From positions 1 to 57,895 of the forward strand of contig JAIRUS010000033.1 of assembly GCA_031254295.1 (NCBI GenBank): 57,895 nt of DNA. The letters are read 5' to 3'. The notes under the pieces are model-generated. The model searched no databases. It was not told the origin of the DNA and worked only from the letters and a program-made list of their open reading frames with translations. A program made the translations under genes and the position numbers. Source of the DNA: Streptococcaceae bacterium (GTDB taxonomy: Bacteria > Bacillota > Bacilli > Lactobacillales > Streptococcaceae). This document shows positions 51,868 through 57,895 of this stretch, in pieces; positions within the stretch are counted from its first letter, which is position 1, and every line of letters begins with the position of its first letter.

Positions 51868-53607
51868 ATGTCAACTACTATAATTATCATTCTTGTCGTC
51901 GTATTCGTCTTGATTGTCGGTGTTTATATTTTTTCAATGCTGATGCGTCGTCGCACAGAAAGCCAGATCATTGCGCTCGAGGAACGCAAGGAAGAACTTT
52001 TTGACTTGCCTATTCAAGAAGAGTTTGACAAGGTCAAGGCTATGCATTTGGTTGGTCAATCTCAAAAAGTTTATCGTGAATGGCATCAAAAATGGGTTGA
52101 TTTATCACAAAACTCATTTGCAGAGCTTGAAAATTCTATCTTTGAAGCGGAGCAGTTAAATGATAGCTTCCGTTGGGGAAAGGCTAAAGATTCAGCATTA
52201 GAGGCTGAAAGTTTGATTAAGATGATGGAGACTGATGCTGATGCGATTCGCAAAGGTCTGTCAGAGCTGATGGAGCAGGAACGATACAATTCAACTAAGA
52301 TTCAAGATGCGCTTGATATGTATGATCAACTCCGTAACCATATTGCAGATAATGCTGAGCATTATGGGTCAACTATTGGAATGATTGAAGAATCACTAAG
52401 CAATATTGAAACTGAATTTAATCAATTTGTTGAGTTAAATTCAAAGGGTGATCCAGTCGAAGCGGCTGAAATTCTAGAAATCGCAGAAGAACATACCATT
52501 GCTTTGAATAATATTACGGATCGTATCCCTGAAATTATTCGTTTGGTTGACGATGAGTATGAGAAGCAGTTGACAGAGCTTGAGGATAACTATCAAGACT
52601 TCACAAAGAAAAATTATAAGTTCCCTGAAACTTTTAATCTTGAGCAATCTATCAAGAATGTTCGTAGTCGTCTAAAAGAGACAAAGGAAAATCTTGAGCG
52701 CTTTGAGCTTGACCGTGCTGAAAATCTTTTACAAGATGTCAAGCAACAAATTGATTCACTTTATGAAATCTTTGCCAAAGAATATAATGGCCGTCGTCAA
52801 TTTGAAAAAAATGCACCAATTTTAAAGAATTATATTGAGCATACACGTGAAAATAATCGTACTTTGTTGCTTGAAATTGACCATGCGTTGCAGTCTTATC
52901 TCCTGCCAGATAACGAGAAAGCTTCTGTTCGTGCCTTTGGACTTCGTTTAGATGATTTGGAAATTGAAGCAGATAATATCTTGAAGTTGAAAGATATGCA
53001 AGTTCAAGACCAGCCATACTCAATGAATAATCGTCGTGTCAATGCAGTTATTACAGCTCTTCATGAGATTGAACAAAGCCAAGTTCAGATTAATGATAAA
53101 ATCGCTTCCCTGTCGATTGACGAAAAGAAGGCGCGTAAAACAGCCCAAGAATTTGATACGCGCGTACGCATGATTAAACGTTTTGTTGAAAAGCGCAATC
53201 TTCCAGGACTTCCAACAGCTTATCTTGATTTATTCTTTACAGTATCAGGTCAGATTGAAAAACTCTTTAAAGAAATGAATAAGATTCGTATTAATATGGA
53301 CCAAATCAAACATATGATTGATTTATCTCAGGAACAACTCGAGCGATTGATGAATGAGACCGATAAATTGCTTGATAATGCCTCGTTAGCAGAGCAATTG
53401 ATGCAGTATGCGAATCGCTTTAAGTCATCAAATGCGATGGTGGCAGATGCCATGCAACGCTCGCTTATCTTGTTTGAACGTGAGCGTGACTATACGGCTT
53501 CATTTAATACAATTTCAACTGCTATTGAAACAGTAGATCCAGGAGCGACCGATCGTATTGTGAATGTCTATGAAAATACGAAGTCACTTCCGGAATATCG
53601 TTTGTAA
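51868..53607 (+). CDS. ezrA: septation ring formation regulator EzrA
   Basis: A 579-residue protein with one N-terminal membrane helix (about 4-25, IIIILVVVFVLIVGVYIFSM) and a long cytoplasmic region of spectrin-like coiled-coil repeats. EzrA binds FtsZ and coordinates division and wall synthesis in low-GC Gram-positives. The length is normal (about 560-580). The family-conserved C-terminus DRIVNVYENTKSLPEYRL is present and is then repeated, as DNA, three more times after the stop codon. Confidence 0.94.
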   Translation: MSTTIIIILVVVFVLIVGVYIFSMLMRRRTESQIIALEERKEELFDLPIQEEFDKVKAMHLVGQSQKVYREWHQKWVDLSQNSFAELENSIFEAEQLNDSFRWGKAKDSALEAESLIKMMETDADAIRKGLSELMEQERYNSTKIQDALDMYDQLRNHIADNAEHYGSTIGMIEESLSNIETEFNQFVELNSKGDPVEAAEILEIAEEHTIALNNITDRIPEIIRLVDDEYEKQLTELEDNYQDFTKKNYKFPETFNLEQSIKNVRSRLKETKENLERFELDRAENLLQDVKQQIDSLYEIFAKEYNGRRQFEKNAPILKNYIEHTRENNRTLLLEIDHALQSYLLPDNEKASVRAFGLRLDDLEIEADNILKLKDMQVQDQPYSMNNRRVNAVITALHEIEQSQVQINDKIASLSIDEKKARKTAQEFDTRVRMIKRFVEKRNLPGLPTAYLDLFFTVSGQIEKLFKEMNKIRINMDQIKHMIDLSQEQLERLMNETDKLLDNASLAEQLMQYANRFKSSNAMVADAMQRSLILFERERDYTASFNTISTAIETVDPGATDRIVNVYENTKSLPEYRL

Positions 53608-53966
53608 TAGGAATTGAGTAAGAGAGGATAGAAACTCTAAGCGCTAAAGCGCCAAGATTTTCTAATCCCGACCGCATTGTGAATGTCTATGAGAATACGA
53701 AGTCATTACCCGAGTATCGTTTGTGATAGAATTTGAGTAAGAGAGGATAGAAACTCTAAGCGCTAAAGCGCCAAGATTTTCTAATCCCGATCGTATTGTG
53801 AACGTCTATGAGAATACGAAGTCACTTCCAGAATATCGTTTGTGATAGGAATTGAGTAAGAGAGGATAGAGTCTCTAAGCGCTGAAGCGCCAAGATTTTC
53901 TAATCCAGATCGTATTGTGAATGTCTATGAGAATATGAAGTCAGTTCTAGAATATCGTTTGTAATT
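53551..53966 (+). repeat. 119-bp tandem repeats made from the ezrA 3' end
   Basis: The last 57 bp of ezrA (from 53551) and a 62-bp spacer recur at exact 119-bp steps, with copies beginning at 53670, 53789 and 53908. The ezrA-derived parts would all encode forms of DRIVNVYENTKSLPEYRL and stop. Copies 2 and 3 differ from ezrA only by synonymous changes; copy 4 has three amino-acid changes. Each spacer has an AGAG/CTCT stem and a GCGCT/AGCGC stem. Confidence 0.85.
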
Positions 53967-53991
53967 AAAAACCGCTTTGTGCGGTTTTTTT
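53967..53991 (+). terminator. terminator after ezrA repeats
   Basis: AAAAACCGC and GCGGTTTTT form a stem with a TTTGT loop and a T7 run. Confidence 0.9.
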
Positions 53992-54023
53992 GTAAATAAA
54001 AAGCCCAGATATCTGAGCTGATT

Positions 54024-54095
<72 letters not shown>

Positions 54096-54205
54096 GATGA
54101 ATACTTTTCTATTGTATCAAAATATCCTTTTAAGTCAAATATTTATAGTGTGTTCTTATTTTATCTAAAGAAGATAAAATTTATAAGGGTAAATTTTATA
54201 AGTTC

Positions 54206-54236
54206 TTGAAACAAATTGAGAAATTTTACGTATAAT
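54206..54236 (+). promoter_or_regulatory. radA promoter
   Basis: TTGAAA (54206-54211), 19-bp spacer and TATAAT (54231-54236), followed by a leader of about 20 nt with AAAGGAAA before the ATG. Confidence 0.55.
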
Positions 54237-54261
54237 AGTATAAGAAAGTTTAAAGGAAATT

Positions 54262-55623
54262 ATGGCAAAATCAAAATCTACGTTTATCTGTCAAAATTGT
54301 GGTTATAAGTCAGCAAAAGAATTAGGACGCTGTCCACACTGTGGTGAGTGGGCTTCTTTTGTTGAGGAAGTTGAAGTCAAAGAAGTCGCACATGCACGAA
54401 CGACATTATCGGGAGAGAAATCTCGTCCGATTAAGCTGGGTGAAGTTAATCGAGAAGATGTTCCGCGTGTTCTTACCGATATTGATGAGTTTAATCGTGT
54501 CCTTGGAGGAGGAGTTGTCCCAGGATCATTAGTTCTCATTGGAGGAGATCCAGGAATCGGGAAGTCGACCTTGCTCCTTCAAGTTTCGGCACAACTGGCG
54601 AATAAGGGAAACGTCTTGTATGTGTCTGGAGAAGAATCGGCTCAGCAAATCAAGCTAAGAGCAGAACGACTGGCAGATAAAGAAGCTGATTTTTATGTTT
54701 ATGCCGAGACAAATATGACGTCGATTCGTAATGAAATCGAGCGTTTAAAGCCAGATTTTCTAATCATTGACTCTATTCAAACTGTGATGTCTCCAGAGAT
54801 TGAGTCAACCCAAGGTTCTGTAAGTCAAGTACGACAAGTTACAAACGAACTCATGCAGATTGCGAAAATGAATAATATCGCCGTCTTTATTGTGGGACAC
54901 GTCACAAAAGAAGGAACTTTAGCAGGACCACGAACACTTGAGCATATGGTGGATACTGTTTTGTATTTTGAAGGTGAGCGACAAAATTCTTTTCGTATTT
55001 TACGAGCAGTGAAAAATCGTTTTGGTTCAACAAACGAAATCGGAATTTTTGAAATGCAGACAAGCGGGCTAAATCAAGTTTTGAACCCATCTGAAGTTTT
55101 CCTGAGTGAACGCTTGGAAGGAGCAACTGGATCAGCAATCGTGGCTGCACTTGAAGGAACTCGTCCAATCCTTGTAGAAATTCAGTCTTTAACTACGCCT
55201 ACAATGTTCGGAAATGCCAAAAGAACAGTTTCAGGTGTTGACTATAATCGAGTAGGATTGATTTTGGCCGTCTTAGAGAAGCGGGCGAATTTGTTGATGC
55301 AAAATCAAGATGTCTTTCTAAAATCTGCTGGTGGTGTGAAAATAGACGAGCCAGCAATTGATTTAGCTATTGCGGTCGCAATTAGCTCAAGCTATAAAGA
55401 TCAACCAACAAGTGCGACAGAAGCGTTTATTGGTGAAATTGGCTTGACAGGCGAAATTCGACGCGTGGTTCGGATGGAGCAACGTATTGCAGAAGCAGCG
55501 AAACTTGGCTTCAAGAAAGTCTATGCGCCTAAGTCTGCTTTGGTAAACTTAGATATTCCCAAAAATGTGAAAGTTATCGGAGTTGAAACAATTTCGGAAG
55601 TTTTAAAACTTGTATTTGGATAG
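54262..55623 (+). CDS. radA: DNA repair protein RadA (Sms)
   Basis: A 453-residue RecA-like ATPase that promotes branch migration in recombination, repair and transformation. It has a C4 zinc finger (Cys10, Cys13, Cys24, Cys27), Walker [11 protein letters not shown] near 93-102, the RadA-specific KNRFGS motif near 252, and a C-terminal Lon-like domain ([32 protein letters not shown]). Full length with a normal start. Confidence 0.96.
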   Translation: MAKSKSTFICQNCGYKSAKELGRCPHCGEWASFVEEVEVKEVAHARTTLSGEKSRPIKLGEVNREDVPRVLTDIDEFNRVLGGGVVPGSLVLIGGDPGIGKSTLLLQVSAQLANKGNVLYVSGEESAQQIKLRAERLADKEADFYVYAETNMTSIRNEIERLKPDFLIIDSIQTVMSPEIESTQGSVSQVRQVTNELMQIAKMNNIAVFIVGHVTKEGTLAGPRTLEHMVDTVLYFEGERQNSFRILRAVKNRFGSTNEIGIFEMQTSGLNQVLNPSEVFLSERLEGATGSAIVAALEGTRPILVEIQSLTTPTMFGNAKRTVSGVDYNRVGLILAVLEKRANLLMQNQDVFLKSAGGVKIDEPAIDLAIAVAISSSYKDQPTSATEAFIGEIGLTGEIRRVVRMEQRIAEAAKLGFKKVYAPKSALVNLDIPKNVKVIGVETISEVLKLVFG

Positions 55624-55668
55624 TTTGGCTAGCTCTGGATTTGAGTGCAAATCGTGTATGATTTCTTG

Positions 55669-55677
55669 TGATATAAT
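55669..55677 (+). promoter_or_regulatory. extended -10 promoter of the PIN/TRAM gene
   Basis: TGATATAAT (hexamer 55672-55677), with a normal leader of about 50 nt and AAAGGG before the ATG at 55731. Confidence 0.6.
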
Positions 55678-55730
55678 GGGTAAAAAGACATAGGGGTATT
55701 TTACTCTTTGAAAAGAGAAAGGGATTTGAT

Positions 55731-56804
55731 ATGAGACGTATCATTTTATACGTCCTAGCAGCAATTGTTGGAGCCTCAGTTGGTATCACAGTAATTCCTG
55801 CATTTTGGGCGCTAGTCATTAAAACGAAAACAAATATTTGGTGGGATCAGGCTTGGATAAATGGCATTATTGGTGCACTTATTCTTCTGGTGATTATTTC
55901 TATCTTTATGAATTCCCTCCTTCAAGGGCTTGAAAAGATTGACGAAAGTATAGCAAGAATCAATCTTGCTAAAGGAATTTTTAGAGTAGTTGGCATAATC
56001 CTTGGTTTGCTTATCGGGCTACTGCTCTCTCTTCCGATAAGTATGTTGCATATTCCGATTTTATCAAATGTGCTGTCTGCTTTAACTATTATTTTCCTTG
56101 GTTATCTTGGCTATGCAGTTTTTAGTCGTCGTGGTGAAGACGTTTTAAGAACTTTATTTCGCCAAGGTAGAAAAATAAATGAAGTAGAGGAAGCTGGAAT
56201 TCAGAAGGTAGAAAAGCTGAAACTTCTGGATACAAGCGTGATTATTGATGGACGTGTCTTTGATATCATCAAAACGGGCTTTTTGGACGGAAAAATTGTG
56301 ATTCCAAACTTTGTCTTACTGGAACTTCAAACTTTATCTGACTCGGCTGATAATCTTAAGCGAGGTAAGGGGCGCCGTGGTTTAGACTTTGTGAATGAGC
56401 TCCGCCAAAACGCGGAGGTTAAAATTACAATTTCGGATAAAGATTATAAAGACTTGAAAGAAGTGGATACAAAACTACTTCGTTATGCTACAGAAGCATC
56501 GGCAGATCTCGTGACAAACGATTATAATTTGAATAAGCTGGCTGAGATTCAGGGAGTTAAAGTCCTAAATATTAATGATCTTGCAAATGCAGTGAAACAA
56601 CAGATTATGGTTGGTGAAGAACTGCAAATTATCATCGTAAAAGAAGGAACAGAGCGACATCAAGGAATTGGCTATCTACCAGATGGCACGATGGTTGTTA
56701 CAGAAGATGCAGATAAAATGATTGGGAAGCCAGTTATTTCATCTGTAACGAAAGTTTTGCAAACAAGTGCAGGTCGGATGATTTTTGCAGAAATTAAAAA
56801 ATAA
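55731..56804 (+). CDS. PIN/TRAM domain membrane protein (YacL-like)
   Basis: A 357-residue protein with four membrane helices in the first 140 residues, a PIN nuclease-like domain (about 160-280: KLLDTSVIIDGRVFDI, FVLLELQTLSDS, LRYATEASADLVTNDYNL with the acidic residues of the metal site) and a C-terminal TRAM domain (about 290-355: EGTERHQGIGYLPDGTMVV) that binds RNA. YacL-type proteins are next to radA in many Firmicutes. The precise RNA target is unknown. Confidence 0.9.
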   Translation: MRRIILYVLAAIVGASVGITVIPAFWALVIKTKTNIWWDQAWINGIIGALILLVIISIFMNSLLQGLEKIDESIARINLAKGIFRVVGIILGLLIGLLLSLPISMLHIPILSNVLSALTIIFLGYLGYAVFSRRGEDVLRTLFRQGRKINEVEEAGIQKVEKLKLLDTSVIIDGRVFDIIKTGFLDGKIVIPNFVLLELQTLSDSADNLKRGKGRRGLDFVNELRQNAEVKITISDKDYKDLKEVDTKLLRYATEASADLVTNDYNLNKLAEIQGVKVLNINDLANAVKQQIMVGEELQIIIVKEGTERHQGIGYLPDGTMVVTEDADKMIGKPVISSVTKVLQTSAGRMIFAEIKK

Positions 56805-56819
56805 GCTAACTTTCGAGCT

Positions 56820-56845
56820 AAAAGCCATGAGAAATGGCTTTTTTT
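56820..56845 (+). terminator. terminator after the PIN/TRAM gene
   Basis: AAAAGCCAT and ATGGCTTTT form a stem around a short loop, followed by a T-run. Confidence 0.85.
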
Positions 56846-56885
56846 GTTAAAATATAGTGAAGGTTTCATAAAGAAAGTGGGTAGT

Positions 56886-57521
56886 ATGTATTTTAAACGT
56901 TTTGCACAACTTTTCATCATATTTTTAATTGCTCTGGCGGTTTTTGCGATCATTTTTTTAGCTGATTTTGGAAATGTCTGGTTAAGATTTTTCATTGGTC
57001 TGGTGCTTTCTTATATAGTTCTTGTCTTACCATTAGTAATACTGACGCTTGTGAAAACGCGAAAAAAAGCCAATATTGTGGGAAGCCAGACTGAAACGGG
57101 AGAGTTAGCAAAGCATCTAAGTAATTTACCTGGCTTTATTGCGCTTGCGGTGACAGGTGAAAATGGGATGACAAGTACAACGATTATGAGTTTTACTCAG
57201 TCAGTAATAAATGACAATGTTTTTTGGATGGTTGCGGAAAAAGATACGTCAAAAGTAGGGGACCTTAAAAAGAATTCACAAGTGAGTTTCACAAGTTGGT
57301 TTGATAGCTTTGAAAATGGAGCACGCTTGTCATCGAATCGTGTTAAGGCAGAGGTGTTTGACGAGCCAAAAGAAAACAAAAATATCATTGAAGCTGAACC
57401 AAATATTTTAGATGTCAATGAGAACGCGGTTAACTTGGCGATTATAAAATTGACAATTCAATCTGTGCTCTATGAGGATTTTAAAGATGGTATAAAGGTA
57501 CTGAATTTAGAAAATAACTGA
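56886..57521 (+). CDS. membrane protein with flavin-split-barrel-like domain
   Basis: A 211-residue protein with two N-terminal membrane helices (about 5-27 and 33-53) followed by a domain (about 75-205) like the pyridoxamine-phosphate-oxidase/flavin reductase split barrel: LPGFIALAVTGENGMTSTTIMSF, FWMVAEKDTSKVGDLKKNSQVSFTSW. Cofactor and substrate are unknown. The open frame starts earlier with a TTG, but the ATG at 56886 with AAAGTGGG gives a sensible membrane start. A membrane anchor on this fold is uncommon. Confidence 0.65.
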   Translation: MYFKRFAQLFIIFLIALAVFAIIFLADFGNVWLRFFIGLVLSYIVLVLPLVILTLVKTRKKANIVGSQTETGELAKHLSNLPGFIALAVTGENGMTSTTIMSFTQSVINDNVFWMVAEKDTSKVGDLKKNSQVSFTSWFDSFENGARLSSNRVKAEVFDEPKENKNIIEAEPNILDVNENAVNLAIIKLTIQSVLYEDFKDGIKVLNLENN

Positions 57522-57558
57522 TAAATAATATAAATTACTATAATGTAATACAAAATAG

Positions 57559-57587
57559 TTGACAAATTGAATACTACGTGTTACGAT
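57559..57587 (+). promoter_or_regulatory. promoter of the PadR gene
   Basis: TTGACA (57559-57564), 17-bp spacer and TACGAT (57582-57587). Confidence 0.6.
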
Positions 57588-57630
57588 ATACTAGTAATCA
57601 GCGATACGAAATAGAGGAAATAGAGGAAAT

Positions 57631-57701
57631 AGAAGTAGAGAAATCTACTTCTAAAAAATAATTCACTAATCGGTAATGCAAAATATCGGTGGTGCAAAAT
57701 A
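57631..57701 (+). promoter_or_regulatory. leader hairpin and tandem 16-nt repeat before the PadR gene
   Basis: AGAAGTAGA-GAAA-TCTACTTCT (57631-57652) is a perfect 9-bp stem with a GAAA loop. It is followed by two direct repeats TCGGTAATGCAAAATA (57670-57685) and TCGGTGGTGCAAAATA (57686-57701) just before the ribosome site. They may be operator or RNA control sites. Confidence 0.5.
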
Positions 57702-57719
57702 CTAAAGGAGAAAGACGAG

Positions 57720-57895
57720 ATGCAAGACATCACAGAAATGCTAAAAGGATCATTGGAAGGCTGTGTGCTTGAGATTATCGGTCGGGGCGAGACTTACGGC
57801 TATGAAATCACGCAAACCCTGCGGGAACTTGGCTTCACAGACGTCGTTGAAGGAACAGTCTATACCATTACAATGCGTTTGGAAAAAAATGGCTT
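57720..57895 (+). CDS. PadR family transcriptional regulator (partial, 5' part)
   Basis: The first 58 codons run to the window end. The winged-helix start of PadR regulators is clear: MLKGSLEGCVLEIIGRGETYGYEI, then LRELGF, EGTVYTITMRLEKNG. PadR proteins repress genes for stress, efflux or membrane functions and often their own gene. AAAGGAGAAAG precedes the ATG. The second half of the gene is outside the window. Confidence 0.9.
   Translation, partial: MQDITEMLKGSLEGCVLEIIGRGETYGYEITQTLRELGFTDVVEGTVYTITMRLEKNG

Noticed and set aside
53551-53966. CRISPR array
   Set aside because: The repeats are 119 bp long with nearly identical spacers and no short repeat/unique spacer pattern; no cas gene is nearby.

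Overview
The window looks like a chromosomal segment of a low-GC Gram-positive coccus of the Streptococcaceae, most probably Lactococcus or a close relative. The evidence is the AT-rich sequence, the walR-walK-walJ, mvaS, rlmA, cutC, ezrA and radA housekeeping genes, and a cell-wall polysaccharide (CWPS) locus of the rml/rgp/wps type. The species cannot be fixed from the sequence alone.

Layout. (1) 1-6.7 kb: dTDP-rhamnose genes rmlC, rmlB and rmlD, interrupted by unrelated cargo: an orphan ORF, a small membrane protein, a nitroreductase, DUF4649- and DUF1398-type proteins and an Arr-type rifampin ADP-ribosyltransferase. rmlA is not present and is presumably upstream. A 12-16 bp palindrome (CTGTCAGCGCTGACAG type) recurs here. 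(2) 6.8-7.9 kb: a GacI/GacJ-like pair predicted to make an undecaprenyl-phosphate-sugar for side chains. (3) 7.9-9.7 kb: a gene-free stretch and a decayed IS3-family element. (4) 9.8-11.3 kb: a membrane-anchored glycosidase-like gene on the minus strand. (5) 11.4-25.5 kb: a capsule or pellicle module with a WbuB-like transferase, the UDP-FucNAc genes capE-capF-capG, further transferases, a Wzx flippase, a pyruvyltransferase-like protein, a DUF2142 membrane protein, an anchored pilin-like protein, an acetyltransferase and glf. (6) 25.6-33.7 kb: two GT2 enzymes, an RgpC/RgpD-type ABC exporter, a GT4 and RgpF. (7) 33.8-45.7 kb: several large GT-C-like membrane proteins, a second DUF2142/pilin-like pair, a second polyprenyl-phosphate glycosyltransferase, a GH25 lysozyme-like protein and a GtrII-like glucosyltransferase. 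(8) 45.7-57.9 kb: core genes walJ-walK-walR (minus), mvaS, rlmA (minus), cutC, ezrA, tRNA-Thr (minus), radA, a PIN/TRAM protein, a flavin-split-barrel-like protein and the start of a PadR regulator.

How it works together (inference). One polymer, probably containing rhamnose and galactofuranose, would be made in the cytoplasm and exported by the ABC transporter. Oligosaccharides containing FucNAc would be flipped by Wzx. GacI/GacJ-like and GtrB-like enzymes would load sugars on undecaprenyl phosphate for the GT-C proteins to add outside the membrane.

The most notable signals are these. Five poly-G/poly-C tracts of 7-9 bases lie inside CWPS genes and suggest phase variation. A DUF2142 plus pilin-like gene cassette occurs twice, together with Ser/Glu-rich companion proteins. 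Two genes appear to start at non-canonical ATT and ATA codons. Several extended -10 promoters sit so close to ATG that their mRNAs should be leaderless, including a symmetric rlmA/cutC promoter. The 3' end of ezrA is repeated in 119-bp units.
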